In this document: positions 21,751-31,200 of the stretch, piece by piece
Numbering within the stretch: the stretch's first letter is position 1
Layout of the letters: every line of letters begins with the position of its first letter
Notes under the pieces: model-generated
Told to the model about the DNA's origin: nothing
Seen by the model: the letters and a program-made list of their open reading frames with translations, nothing else
Database searches by the model: none
Program-made: the position numbers and the translations under genes
Assembly: GCA_036822015.1 (NCBI GenBank)
Contig: DAISIL010000038.1
Span: 1 to 31,662, forward strand
DNA length: 31,662 nucleotides
Direction of reading: 5' to 3'
Origin: DAISIL01 sp036822015
GTDB taxonomy: Bacteria > Bacteroidota > Bacteroidia > Cytophagales > Bernardetiaceae

Positions 21751-22245
21751 TCAGGGTTCGGGAATCTGGTTGAGGCTTTTGGTGATGCCAAAGCGTCGTA
21801 CCGATTCTTCGTTGTACGCCTGGGCGGCTTCTTCTGGGGTAGCAAAGACCCCCAGGTACACCCGCTCTCCTTTATCATACAAAACCGCCCGGTATTTTTT
21901 GCCATCACGGGATACGCCTCGGTACAGCGTCGGGTCGCTGTGTTGGTTGCGGCGCAACTCCGACATAGTAGCCCAGGTGAAGTTTTCTACTCGGCAGTCG
22001 AGTTTGTCCCCGTTGAGCATCCTGACAAAGAGGCGTTTGTCGCTATCCGGTCGCGGCACAAAATGCTTGGCCAGTATCTTGTGCATGTACAGCGTCTGTA
22101 TCTTGCCATTTTGGGTAAATTGCAGTACGGCATAGCCGGCCGAATGCAAACGCCAGCCTTCGGCTAGCTTGTTTTTGCGCAGGAAACTAAATCCCTTTCG
22201 GCAAATTTTAACTTTTTTTTCGGAGTTGGTGAGTTGAATATACAT
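21751..22245 (-). CDS. AP2 DNA-binding protein with degenerate HNH-like domain
   Basis: The 164-residue protein has two recognisable parts. Residues about 53-92 (MHKILAKHF ... NGDKLDCRVENFTWAT) match the HNH-homing-endonuclease core written generally as HRLVAxxFIPNP...VNHIDGNKxNNRVENLEWxT. Residues about 108-152 (YRGVSRDGKKYRAVL...YLGVFATPEEAAQAYNE) form an AP2/ERF DNA-binding domain with the typical YRGV start and LGxFxTxEEAAxAY end. The HNH catalytic histidine (VNHID) is replaced by Met76 in VRMLN, and the following Asp by Asn78, so cleavage is unlikely. It looks like a domesticated DNA-binding relative of mobile endonucleases. It lies 35 bases downstream of the Lrp gene on the same strand and may be co-transcribed. 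Confidence 0.82.
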   Translation of the reverse strand: MYIQLTNSEKKVKICRKGFSFLRKNKLAEGWRLHSAGYAVLQFTQNGKIQTLYMHKILAKHFVPRPDSDKRLFVRMLNGDKLDCRVENFTWATMSELRRNQHSDPTLYRGVSRDGKKYRAVLYDKGERVYLGVFATPEEAAQAYNEESVRRFGITKSLNQIPEP

Positions 22246-22280
22246 AACCAGAGTGGGTATTCGATGGACAAATGGCAGGC

Positions 22281-22760
22281 CTATTCTTTGGTGCTGGTCT
22301 CTGTGATCGGTAAAACGCGGGTGTCTTTGAGGGTAGAAAGCACGACCATGGTCTGGATATGGTCAATTTCTTTGATCTTGCTGATCTTCTCCATAATGAA
22401 GCGTTGGTAGGAATCAATGTCTGCCGTAACGACTTTGAGCAAGTAGTCGCTTGTGCCAGTCGTGAAGTAGCATTCAATGATCTCATCAATCTGATTGACT
22501 TTTTCTTCAAAAGCCTGATTGGTTTCCTTATTGTGGCGGTTGAGCTTGATACTCACGTAGGTAGTTACGCCCAGGCCTAAGCGTTGGGCATTGAGCTTGG
22601 CGTGGTAGCTTTCGATGAAGCCCTGCATCTCGAGTTTCTTGACGCGCTCGAGGGTAGGGGCCGGAGAGAGATTTACCTCTTTGGAGAGCTGGGCATTGGT
22701 GATCTTGGCACGATGCTGCAAAATATCCAATATTTTGCGATCTATTGGATCGAGTTTCAT
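22281..22760 (-). CDS. Lrp/AsnC-family transcriptional regulator
   Basis: The 159-residue protein has an N-terminal winged helix-turn-helix (about 8-60: DRKILDILQHRAKITNAQLSKEVNLSP...RVKKLEMQGFI) and a C-terminal RAM/AsnC ligand-binding domain (about 68-150) with the CYFTTGTSDYLLKVV segment typical of Lrp. Members bind amino acids and assemble as dimers to octamers. It lies downstream of hutH on the same strand with an exact -7 box in between, so it is probably transcribed from its own promoter and may also respond to amino-acid supply. Its targets cannot be read from the sequence. Confidence 0.93.
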   Translation of the reverse strand: MKLDPIDRKILDILQHRAKITNAQLSKEVNLSPAPTLERVKKLEMQGFIESYHAKLNAQRLGLGVTTYVSIKLNRHNKETNQAFEEKVNQIDEIIECYFTTGTSDYLLKVVTADIDSYQRFIMEKISKIKEIDHIQTMVVLSTLKDTRVLPITETSTKE

Positions 22761-22848
22761 AGGTCATGGCGTGTGTAAAAGCACGTGCTGATGGCATCAA
22801 CAGCTATGCTAAGTGCAAAGCAAAATAAAAATAATATCATTATCAAGC

Positions 22849-22856
22849 CAAAGATA
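22849..22856 (-). promoter_or_regulatory. -7 box of the Lrp-family gene
   Basis: The minus strand reads TATCTTTG, an exact TAnnTTTG, leaving a leader of about 80 bases to the ATG at 22760. No TTG lies at the ideal distance upstream; the nearest candidate is 26 bases away. Confidence 0.45.
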
Positions 22857-22917
22857 AACAAAGAAACCCTTAAAAAACACCTCAAGGCTCCGCCAAAGAT
22901 AAGGAAAATTGTTTGAG

Positions 22918-24447
22918 CTAATACGCCGCAAATGCTTTGTTGGTGGGTTCGGGTTCATGCCGCAGGAGCGTCCCGGACTGGATCAACTCCAGGGCAAGGG
23001 CAATATCATCGGCAAAGAGCCGGTCCTGATCGGCTTTCGGGATACGGGTGCGTAGCTCGGCATGTACTGCCTCAAGGGCGGCACTCGAACGCAAGGGTCG
23101 CCTAAACTCCATCGCCTGGGCAGCACAAAGCAGCTCAATGGCCAGGATGCGCTGGAGGTTATCGCAGACGCGCAAGGCTTTGCGGGCCCCAATGGCACCC
23201 ATACTCACGTGATCCTCCTGCCCCAACGAGCTAGGAATGCTATCGGCACTGGCCGGAAAGCACAAGCCTTTGTTTTCGCTGACCAGCGCGGCGGCAGTGT
23301 ATTGTAAGATCATAAAACCGGAGTTGAGACCCGTTTGGCGCATCAGGAGTGCCGGCGTATCGGGTACTTGTCCATCAAGGGCGAAGTAAACGCGGCGTTC
23401 GGAGATACTCCCTAGCTCGGCGGCGGCCAGGCAGGCATAATCGAGGGGCAGGGCAATGGGCTGCCCATGAAAGTTGCCGCCGCTGATCGTATGGCTAGCC
23501 GAAAAGACCAGGGGATTATCCGTAACGGCATTGAGTTCAATGTCCACGATCTCTCGTAGGTGCAGCCAGGCATTCCAGGAGGCCCCGTGTACCTGTGGGA
23601 TGCAACGAAGGGAGTAGGGGTCTTGTACCCGTCCGCAGTTTTGGTGGGCCGCCAGGATTTGGGAGCCATCGAGGAGTTGCCGTATTTTTTGGGCAACGTA
23701 CAGACTGCCCGCATAGGGGCGCAGGCGGTGCAGCTCTTCGGCAAAGGGCTTGACCGATCCCATCAAGGCATCGAGCATCAAAGCACCGATCAAGTCGGCG
23801 TGCCGCAGGCATTGGTTGAGTTGGTGCAAGACCATCACGGCGTGTGCCGTCATCAGCTGGGTGCCATTGATGAGGGCGATGGCTTCTTTGGGGCCCAGGT
23901 CAAGGGGCGCGGTGTCGTGCTTTTGCAAAACCATCCCCGCCGGTACAGGTGCGCCGTCCTGCCAGAGGTATCCCAATCCCAACAGCGGCAAAAAAAGATG
24001 CGCCAACGGTGCCAGGTCGCCCGATGCACCGAGGGAACCCTGCGAAGGTACCACCGGAATCAAGCCTTCGGACAGGTGCCACAACAGGCGATCCATGAGC
24101 GGCAAAGACACCCCCGAAAAGCCCTGGGCCAGCGCATGGATTTTTAGGATCAACATCAGTTGGCTCAAGTCCTTCGAGAGCGGCTCGCCCACACCCACGC
24201 TATGGCTAAGCAAGAGATTGCGCTGGAGGGTCTGGGTATGCTCCTTCGAGATGACCGTTGTACAGAGCTTACCAAAGCCAGTGTTGATGCCATAAACGGG
24301 CGTATCGCCTTCGGCAATCTGGCCAACGGCTTGGGCGGATTGAGCAATGCGCGCCCGTACTTGAGCAGTAAGCGTGGTGGATAGGCGGTTTTCCAGGATG
24401 TCCAGAGCGGCTTGTGCCGTCAGGTGATCTTCTCCGTAATGAAACAT
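22918..24447 (-). CDS. hutH: Histidine ammonia-lyase
   Basis: HutH removes ammonia from L-histidine to give urocanate, the first step of histidine breakdown. From the chosen start (MFHYGEDHLT) the protein has 509 residues, the usual length. The self-forming MIO cofactor triad Ala-Ser-Gly is at 141-143 in GSLGASGDLAPLAH. The catalytic tyrosine is in VYGINTGFGKL (Tyr52). Ser81-His82 in LLLSHS is the substrate-selectivity pair expected for histidine rather than tyrosine or phenylalanine. An in-frame ATG at 24522 would add 25 residues but would place an exact -7 box inside the gene, so I reject it. No hutU, hutI or hutG is adjacent. Confidence 0.95.
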   Translation of the reverse strand: MFHYGEDHLTAQAALDILENRLSTTLTAQVRARIAQSAQAVGQIAEGDTPVYGINTGFGKLCTTVISKEHTQTLQRNLLLSHSVGVGEPLSKDLSQLMLILKIHALAQGFSGVSLPLMDRLLWHLSEGLIPVVPSQGSLGASGDLAPLAHLFLPLLGLGYLWQDGAPVPAGMVLQKHDTAPLDLGPKEAIALINGTQLMTAHAVMVLHQLNQCLRHADLIGALMLDALMGSVKPFAEELHRLRPYAGSLYVAQKIRQLLDGSQILAAHQNCGRVQDPYSLRCIPQVHGASWNAWLHLREIVDIELNAVTDNPLVFSASHTISGGNFHGQPIALPLDYACLAAAELGSISERRVYFALDGQVPDTPALLMRQTGLNSGFMILQYTAAALVSENKGLCFPASADSIPSSLGQEDHVSMGAIGARKALRVCDNLQRILAIELLCAAQAMEFRRPLRSSAALEAVHAELRTRIPKADQDRLFADDIALALELIQSGTLLRHEPEPTNKAFAAY

Positions 24448-24481
24448 AGGGCAGTGAGGTGATGTGATGTGTGTTTGTAAG

Positions 24482-24489
24482 CAAAAGTA
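24482..24489 (-). promoter_or_regulatory. -7 box of hutH
   Basis: The minus strand reads TACTTTTG, an exact TAnnTTTG. The predicted start is near 24476 and the leader to the ATG at 24447 is about 30 bases. Possible -33 TTG elements lie 15 or 23 bases upstream, neither ideal. Confidence 0.5.
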
Positions 24490-24615
24490 CGGCAAAAAAT
24501 GAGGCAAGACCCAATTCTGCATTCACTCAGGCAAAGTAAAATATGACTTACTCACACCAAGATAAACTTTGTTATTTTGTAAGAACATTCGGATCAAATC
24601 TCTCGTTATGAAAGT

Positions 24616-25242
24616 ATGGAAAATATCATATCAGAAGAAGATAAAAAAATAGACACAGAAACGGCCATAAAAAATGCTGCTAAAAAAGTGTTCTTGATGA
24701 ACGGACTAAAAGGCGCACGAATGCAAGCCATCGCCGACGAAGCAGGCATCAACCGAAGTATGCTTCATTATTACTTTCGTAGCAAAGAAAAATTATTTGA
24801 GGTCGTTTTTGCTGATGCCATGCGAGAGATGAATGACAGAATGGGGGCAATCGCAGAGTCTGATACCGACATCTTCCAAAAGATTGAACATTTCATCAGG
24901 GACTATTCCCGTAAAGCCAGTGAAAACCCAGAGTTTGATCTGTTTTTGATGAACGAGTTTCGGCAAGACCCCAAATTTTTTGAAGCATTGTTGAACACCT
25001 CCAGTACTGGTAAGTCGATCCGCAGTTTCATTGTAGAACTGGAAAAAGCCGTCAAAGATGGTGTCATTGTGGGGGATGCCAAGCAGATTTTTTTGAGTGT
25101 AATCGGTGCTTGCCTCTTCCCTTTTGCGGGAATGACTTTTATGAGAACGCTCATGGGAGAAGATGAAGCGAACTACCAGCAACTACTCGAGCAGCGAATA
25201 CGCTTTCTTACAGAGTTCTTAATCAAGGGTATAAAGCCCTGA
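24616..25242 (+). CDS. TetR/AcrR-family transcriptional repressor of the efflux operon
   Basis: The 208-residue protein has an N-terminal TetR helix-turn-helix (about 18-64), with AIKNAAKKVFLMNGLKGARMQAIADEAGINRSMLHYYFRSKEKLF showing the family's conserved spacing (long segment at residues 19-62). The C-terminal half is a helical ligand-binding and dimerisation domain. It is the first gene of a plus-strand series tetR-tolC-mfp-small protein-RND pump, and such repressors commonly control the adjoining pump. The 100-base gap to the tolC-type gene holds inverted repeats suitable as its operator. Confidence 0.92.
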   Translation: MENIISEEDKKIDTETAIKNAAKKVFLMNGLKGARMQAIADEAGINRSMLHYYFRSKEKLFEVVFADAMREMNDRMGAIAESDTDIFQKIEHFIRDYSRKASENPEFDLFLMNEFRQDPKFFEALLNTSSTGKSIRSFIVELEKAVKDGVIVGDAKQIFLSVIGACLFPFAGMTFMRTLMGEDEANYQQLLEQRIRFLTEFLIKGIKP

Positions 25243-25266
25243 CTATTTTTTTACTCAAAATTATAC

Positions 25267-25320
25267 AAAATTGTTGAACAATAGCGACAACTCTTTGTTC
25301 TTAACGTGTTCAACAAAATT
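25267..25320. promoter_or_regulatory. Inverted repeats between tetR and the tolC-type gene, candidate TetR operator
   Basis: A short palindrome ATTGTT-G-AACAAT lies at 25270-25282. In addition the 14-mer at 25267-25280 is repeated in inverted form at 25307-25320 with 12 of 14 matches, including a perfect 10-base core TTGTTGAACA/TGTTCAACAA. This arrangement in the only sizeable gap of the operon fits an operator for the TetR-family protein. Binding is inferred. Confidence 0.5.
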
Positions 25321-25342
25321 GTCAAACAAAATTGATAAATAT

Positions 25343-26668
25343 ATGACTTCTCAACTATGGTTCCTGACCTATCTCTGTTTGTTTTCGGGACTTACCCAGG
25401 CGCAACCGTACACGTTGGAGATGTGCCTGGAGTCCGCACTCCAAAACAATTTGCAGATACGTGCGTCTGAGCAGGAGACAAAACAGGTTCATCGGCAGGT
25501 CGCTGAGGTTCGGTCAGGTCTCTTACCACAAGTGGGCGGAGAGTACAACTATACTTACAACCCCAACATTCCACCTACTTTCTTGCCTGGCTTTATTGTG
25601 GGACAACCCCAGGAGGAAAATGTAGCAGCCGTTTTGGGCTTAAAACAGATGCAACATGTCGGTCTGACGGCAAGCCAACAACTATTTAATCCCGAGATAT
25701 TGAGCGCGCTCCAGGCAGTCAAAACGGCGAGTAAGCTATCAGACCTACAGCTTTCCCGTACTCGAGAAGATGTTTTTTATCAAGTTAGTAGCACTTATTA
25801 CAGTTTGCTTTCTTTATACAAATCCATCGAACTCTTAGAGGCAAATATCAAAAGTTTTGAGACAACTATCCAGACAGCCCAAACCCTGGAGCGCAACGAT
25901 CTAGCCAAAAAGTCGGACGTAAGCCGACTGCTGTTGGCCAAACAAAGCCTCGAGACACAGCTCATCCAGTTGTCTGTTACGGAGGCCAACGCGCTCAATG
26001 TCTTACGTCTGCTCACCAATACACCCACGGATGCGCCCTTCGCCATTGAGCGAACGATCGAAACCGAAACAACCCCAATCGCATACATTGACTCTATCGC
26101 CGTAGAGCGTACCGACTACAAGCTACTCCAAACGACCATTGCGCTTAAGGAAATTGAAAGGAAGGGCATCCTGACTTCGTATATGCCTACTTTGGTGCTG
26201 TTTGGTGGTTACTTTTCCTATGCTTTCAACCCCAGCTTCAACCCGGTAGAGCGGTTTGATGACAAGTCTTTTGCTGTCTCCCAGATTGGGTTGCGCTTGA
26301 GCTTCCCAATTTTTGATGGTGGTGGGCGGCACGCCAAAATACAGCAGAAAAATTACGAATTAAAAAAATTACGTTATCAGCAACAATTTTTGCAAGATCA
26401 GATCAAAAATGAACAAGCACTTGCCATACAGCGGCACAATGCACAGATCAAAATCTTGCAAAAAGAAAAGGAAAGTGTTGCTTTGGCGCAAACTGTTTTG
26501 GATGAAATCAAAATTAGTTATTACAATGGCTTTGTGAGTATCAATGAAGTTATTGATGCCGAAAATGATCTCCTAAAAGCCCAAACAAACTATGTTACCG
26601 CTTTGATAAACGTCCAGATAGCTATACTGGATTGGAGAAAGGCAAGTGGAACATTGCTTAATTTTTAA
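25343..26668 (+). CDS. TolC-family outer-membrane efflux channel
   Basis: From the chosen start (MTSQLWFLTY) the protein has 441 residues with a signal peptide ending near GLTQA (about residue 19). TolC proteins form trimeric channels across the outer membrane and periplasm for RND pumps. Two similar halves are seen, each starting with a pattern like YTLEMCLESALQNNLQIRASEQE, with long amphipathic helices such as LLEANIKSFETTIQTAQTLE and the second-half IGLRLSFPIFDGGGRHAKIQQ. An upstream in-frame ATG at 25271 would add 24 polar residues, hide the signal peptide and lie inside the inverted repeats, so I reject it. It is followed 26 bases later by the membrane fusion protein gene. Confidence 0.92.
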   Translation: MTSQLWFLTYLCLFSGLTQAQPYTLEMCLESALQNNLQIRASEQETKQVHRQVAEVRSGLLPQVGGEYNYTYNPNIPPTFLPGFIVGQPQEENVAAVLGLKQMQHVGLTASQQLFNPEILSALQAVKTASKLSDLQLSRTREDVFYQVSSTYYSLLSLYKSIELLEANIKSFETTIQTAQTLERNDLAKKSDVSRLLLAKQSLETQLIQLSVTEANALNVLRLLTNTPTDAPFAIERTIETETTPIAYIDSIAVERTDYKLLQTTIALKEIERKGILTSYMPTLVLFGGYFSYAFNPSFNPVERFDDKSFAVSQIGLRLSFPIFDGGGRHAKIQQKNYELKKLRYQQQFLQDQIKNEQALAIQRHNAQIKILQKEKESVALAQTVLDEIKISYYNGFVSINEVIDAENDLLKAQTNYVTALINVQIAILDWRKASGTLLNF

Positions 26669-26694
26669 CTAAACCATCATCATCTTACATCAAC

Positions 26695-27765
26695 ATGAAA
26701 GCAAAAAAAATCATTACTTCGCTCCTCATTGTCATTGCCATCGGTGGAACCGTAGCCTTCGCTGGGGTTACCTTACTCTCTAACAAAGAAAAAGTAGAAG
26801 CAAAAGTATATCGCCAGCCTCCAGAGTTACGGCCTTTGGTTACCACATTTCGCCTCGAAAATGCACCTGTGGATGTGCAAAGGGCGTATTTAGGAACTTT
26901 TCAGCCCTATCGCGAGATTGATCTACTCGCAGAGACCAATGGAAAAGTGATTGAGGTGGGGGTAGAACGCGGACAAAACATCGAAAAAGGGCATGTCATC
27001 GCTCGTCTGGACAACGACATGATAAAAGCGCAAATGATCGCAGCGGAGGCTAGCTACCAAAAAGCACTAGCAGACGTAAAACGCTATCAAGATGCCGTAG
27101 CAGGGAATGCCATCCCCAAAATCAATTTGGATAACGCACAACTAGGGCTAAAAGTAGCTGAAAGCCAGCGCAAAGTCCTCGAAAAGCAACTAGAACTCAC
27201 CACGATCACTTCTCCTTTTGGGGGATTGGCTACCAGTAAAATGTTTGACCTGGGGTCTGTTCTCTCTCCGGGTGTTCCGCTTATTCGGCTAACAGACATT
27301 TCAAAATTAAAACTTTTCGTTAATGTTCCCGAAAAAGAGGTCAATGACCTCCGAGTGGGGCAAGTCGTACAGATCAAGACGGAAGTTTATCCCGACCTCC
27401 CTTTGGAGGGAACTATCGTATCTATCGCGGCTAAGGGTGATGCAGCCCATAACTTTGAGACCGAAATATTGGTGAGTAACCCCGTCGATTCGCCTATTCG
27501 TGCAGGCATGTATGGGAGCATTTCCATTACCCAACGCGATCCCGAGGCACTGCTTCTACCGCGATCAGCCTTGATTGGCTCGGCAAAAAAACCACAAGTT
27601 TATCTGATAAAAAACGACACAGCTAAGCTAGTCGATTTGACCCTAGGAGCTACCCTCGGCGAAATGGTTACCGTGCGGAGCGGACTACGTCCAGGGGATG
27701 AAGTGGTTATCGTTGGGCAGATCAATCTCAGAGACAACACCCCTATCAAAGTAATCAATGACTAA
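26695..27765 (+). CDS. RND efflux periplasmic adaptor (membrane fusion protein)
   Basis: The 356-residue protein has an N-terminal signal/anchor helix (about 5-27) and the usual adaptor order: beta-barrel and lipoyl halves (YLGTFQPYREIDLLAETNGKVIEVGVERGQ, about 68-97), an alpha-hairpin (about 110-160), the second lipoyl half (TTITSPFGGLATSKMFDLGSVLSPGVPLIRL), a beta-barrel domain, and a membrane-proximal domain ending VIVGQINLRDNTPIKV. It links the inner-membrane pump to the TolC channel. There is no lipobox cysteine, so it is anchored by the helix rather than lipid. It is central in the operon, 12 bases before the small protein gene. Confidence 0.93.
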   Translation: MKAKKIITSLLIVIAIGGTVAFAGVTLLSNKEKVEAKVYRQPPELRPLVTTFRLENAPVDVQRAYLGTFQPYREIDLLAETNGKVIEVGVERGQNIEKGHVIARLDNDMIKAQMIAAEASYQKALADVKRYQDAVAGNAIPKINLDNAQLGLKVAESQRKVLEKQLELTTITSPFGGLATSKMFDLGSVLSPGVPLIRLTDISKLKLFVNVPEKEVNDLRVGQVVQIKTEVYPDLPLEGTIVSIAAKGDAAHNFETEILVSNPVDSPIRAGMYGSISITQRDPEALLLPRSALIGSAKKPQVYLIKNDTAKLVDLTLGATLGEMVTVRSGLRPGDEVVIVGQINLRDNTPIKVIND

Positions 27766-27777
27766 AATTAGAAAGAC

Positions 27778-28194
27778 ATGAAACATCAGCAAAAAGTGTT
27801 CGAGGATTTACTAGCCAAACTTGACTTAATTGATGGGAAAGTTCTCCTCTGTACCATCAAGACGGATTATATTCCTTCGGCACACTTCAGGGAGTTGTTC
27901 AGCAGAATAGAAGCGCAGGTTAAGGCGGCACAGATAAGCAAGTTTATCCTGGATGGACGCTCTCTTCGGGTATTTCAGCAGTCGGTTATGTCCTGGTATT
28001 ACCTAAAATGGAGAACCGAAATGCTCAAAAAGTATGGATTGAAAGCCTATCGTGAGATCGAACCTGAGCCAGCATTCATCAAAGAAAGTATTCAGGCCGG
28101 TAAGGAAAAACTACACCAGGATAATCCCTGGTTTAACTTTAGTGTCTTTGATTTTAAATGTTGCAAAAACCTTGAAGATGCCATCAACGAATAA
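27778..28194 (+). CDS. Small protein of unknown function within the RND efflux operon
   Basis: The 138-residue protein has no signal peptide or membrane helix and is predicted cytosolic. It reads as an alpha/beta protein: strand VLLCTIKTDY, a helical region FRELFSRIEAQVKAA, strand ISKFILDGRSLR, then a conserved-looking aromatic core SWYYLKWRTEMLKKYGLKAYREIEPEP, and a C-terminal WFNFSVFDFKCCKN with paired Cys. The overall order loosely resembles STAS/SpoIIAA-like single-domain proteins, but I cannot assign it. It sits tightly between the adaptor (12-base gap) and the pump (40-base gap), so it is translated with the efflux system and may modulate it. Confidence 0.75.
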   Translation: MKHQQKVFEDLLAKLDLIDGKVLLCTIKTDYIPSAHFRELFSRIEAQVKAAQISKFILDGRSLRVFQQSVMSWYYLKWRTEMLKKYGLKAYREIEPEPAFIKESIQAGKEKLHQDNPWFNFSVFDFKCCKNLEDAINE

Positions 28195-28234
28195 TTGATC
28201 TTTCATTTCAACAAAACCAAAACAAAAAGTTCTC

Positions 28235-31200
28235 ATGAGCTTAACAGAAATTGCCATCAAGCGGCCCTCCTTAATCATCGTGATCTTTTCGGTATTGATA
28301 TTGGGAGGCCTTTACAGCTATCACCAACTGGGCTATCAACTGATGCCTAATTTCAGCCAACCAATCATCAACGTCGTAACGGTATATCCGGGGGCTACGC
28401 CTTCTGAGGTAGAGAGTAAAGTTACGCGCCCGATAGAAGATGCCATCTCGGCCCTGGACAGAATCGACGACATCAACAGCAAGTCTTACGAAAATATCTC
28501 CGTAGTTACGATTGGCTTTGAGAGTGGGACAAACCTAGACAAGATGATGCAAGAGGCACAGCGCAAGATTGATAACATCAAATCAGAGCTACCCGACGAC
28601 GTAAAATCGCCGTCTTTGTCTAAGGTTAGTCAGGATGACCTGCCGATTATGCACCTGATTGCTACCTCGGACTTGTCTTCGGGGGCGTTCTACACACTGA
28701 TTGAGGATCAAATCAAACCGCAAATCCAGCAAATATCAGGTGTAGGAGAAATCATCATGCTCGGTGGTGAAGAACGGGAAATTAGGATCAATGCCGACTT
28801 AGACAAGCTCAACTATTATGGCATATCGCTGCTGCAACTCAACAGTGCTATCCAAGCAGCTAATATTGAGATACCTACTGGAAAAGTAGAAACAAGCCAA
28901 TCACAAGCAACCCTTCGTTTGTCGGGTAAGTTTCAAAGTATGGACGAGATACGCGAACAGGTAATTTTGTCCATGGGCCGCCATAACAGCCCTGTACGCA
29001 TAGGCGATGTCGCTGATATAACGGACGCAACCAAAGATGTCAGTACGATTGCACGCCTAAACGGCAAAACGGGTGTCGCTTTTTTAATCAAAAAGCAACC
29101 TGACGCTAACGCCGTTGCCATTAGCCATCAAGTAAAGCAACAAATTGAAACCATTGAACGGCTGTATGCTAGCCAAAATGTCAAGGTACTGATTTCGGAG
29201 GATAGTGCTGATTTTACGATGGAATCCGTCGAGGCAGTACAACACGATTTGGTTATCGCGATTATTCTGGTAGCCTCCGTGATGCTGCTCTTCTTGCATA
29301 GCCTCAGAAACGCCTTAATCGTGATGTTATCCATCCCTACATCGCTCATTTCTACCCTTATTGCGATGAATCTTCTGGACTATTCTTTCAATTTGATGAC
29401 ACTCTTGGCCATGAGCCTGGTCATCGGAATTTTGGTAGATGACAGTATTGTAGTTCTTGAAAACATACAGCGCCATCTCGAGATGGGAAAAGACAAGCGA
29501 AAAGCCGCCCTTGACGGCCGAAACGAGATCGGGTTTTCTGCTCTGGCCATTACGTTCGTTGATGTGGTGGTTTTTCTGCCGATCATCGTCTTTGTCAATA
29601 CGACCGTAGGAGAAGTACTACGGCAGTTTTCGGTTGTTGTGGTCGTCTCTACGCTGATGAGTCTTTTTGTGTGCTTTACACTTACACCTTGGCTTGCCTC
29701 TCGGTTCGGGAAAGTCCCGCACCTGAACCCGCAAAATCCCTTTGGATGGTTTTTGATTCAGTTTGAGCATGGGCTAGATCAGTTCACAAATTGGTACAAA
29801 ACTCAACTCATTTGGGCTTTAAACAATCGGATCATCAGTTTTTGCATCATTCTTTCCTGCTTTGGTGGACTGGGCTGGATGATGAGCCTCGGCATCATGG
29901 GCGAAGAGTTGGTGGCCGCCGGAGATCAAGGCAAACTGACCCTCGGGCTGGAGTTTGACAAACGTTCTTCCATCGAAAACACCAATTTACAAACACGCCA
30001 GGTAGAAGATATGCTACTTGCCCGGCCCGAAGTAAAAACGGTCTTCGCCAATATTGGCGGCCCTTCTACTGTCGGCGGGAGCTTGGGGGCCGCCAACAAA
30101 TCCGAACTTTCTGTTAAGTTAGTGGACAAAAACCAACGCCGTCAAAGCACAGAAGAGTTGATGTTGGCGATGCGAGAAGAGATCATCTCCAGAATACCCG
30201 GCGTAAATGTTGAGGTGAGCAAAGTGAGCATCAAAGGCGGAGCTGCCCCCTTGCAAATCGTACTCACAGCCGCCGACTATGACAAACTCTTCGCGGTTGC
30301 CCAACGATTGAAAGAAAAAATGCAACAACTCCCCGGCGTGGATAATGTGAAAATCAGCGTTGAGGACGGCGCACCCGAACTCAACATAAGCATTGACCGA
30401 GAGCAACTAGCCACCCTTGCCCTGGATATGCGCATGGTAGCCGGCACACTCCGCACCGCCTTCAATGGCAATGACGACGCTGAATTTAAGGATGGCAGTA
30501 ATAACTACGACATCCGCCTGATGGCTGACAGATTTGACCGTGAAAATCCCGACGATCTCCGCAACATAGAAATCATCAATCAAAGAGGAGAACCCGTCAA
30601 GTTTTCACAATTTGCTACCATCTCACTCGGCACTGCTCCCTCTCAGCTAGAGCGTTACAACCGCCAACCTTCGCTTACCATCACGGGACACAACCAGGGT
30701 ACGACTCCTGGTGTGGTAGGACTGTCTATCAACGCGCTCCTGGAAGATCAAAGCCTTATCCCTTCGGATGTAAACTATGTTTGGTCAGGTGATATCAAGC
30801 TACAAGAGGAATCTCTGGGAGCTTTGCTCTCCGCGCTCGGGATTGGTTTGTTGTGTATCTATTTGCTGATGGTGGCTCTATACAACAACTTTTTGTATCC
30901 TTTTGTCGTGCTGTTTTCGATACCCGTGGCTCTGTTGGGGGCATTTGCTGCCCTGAATCTTTCCATGACTCCCATGAGCGTCTATACACAAATGGGAATT
31001 ATCATGCTTTTGGGATTAGTTGCTAAAAACGGAATACTTATCGTAGATTTTGCTAATCAACTCAAGTCCGAAGGTAAGCCAACATACTCGGCTTTGATTG
31101 AGGCAGCTACGTTACGCCTACGCCCTATCCTGATGACAACGATTGCGATGGTACTCGGTATGCTTCCCATTGCACTCTCCACCAGTGCTGGGTCAGAATT

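Noticed and set aside
22918..24447. A histidine-utilisation operon
   Set aside because: No urocanase, imidazolonepropionase or later-step gene is adjacent; only an Lrp-type regulator follows.
24448..24522. Longer start of HutH
   Set aside because: Adds 25 residues not expected in the family and contains an exact -7 promoter box.
25271..25342. Longer start of the TolC-type protein
   Set aside because: Adds a polar stretch before an obvious signal peptide and overlaps the inverted repeats.
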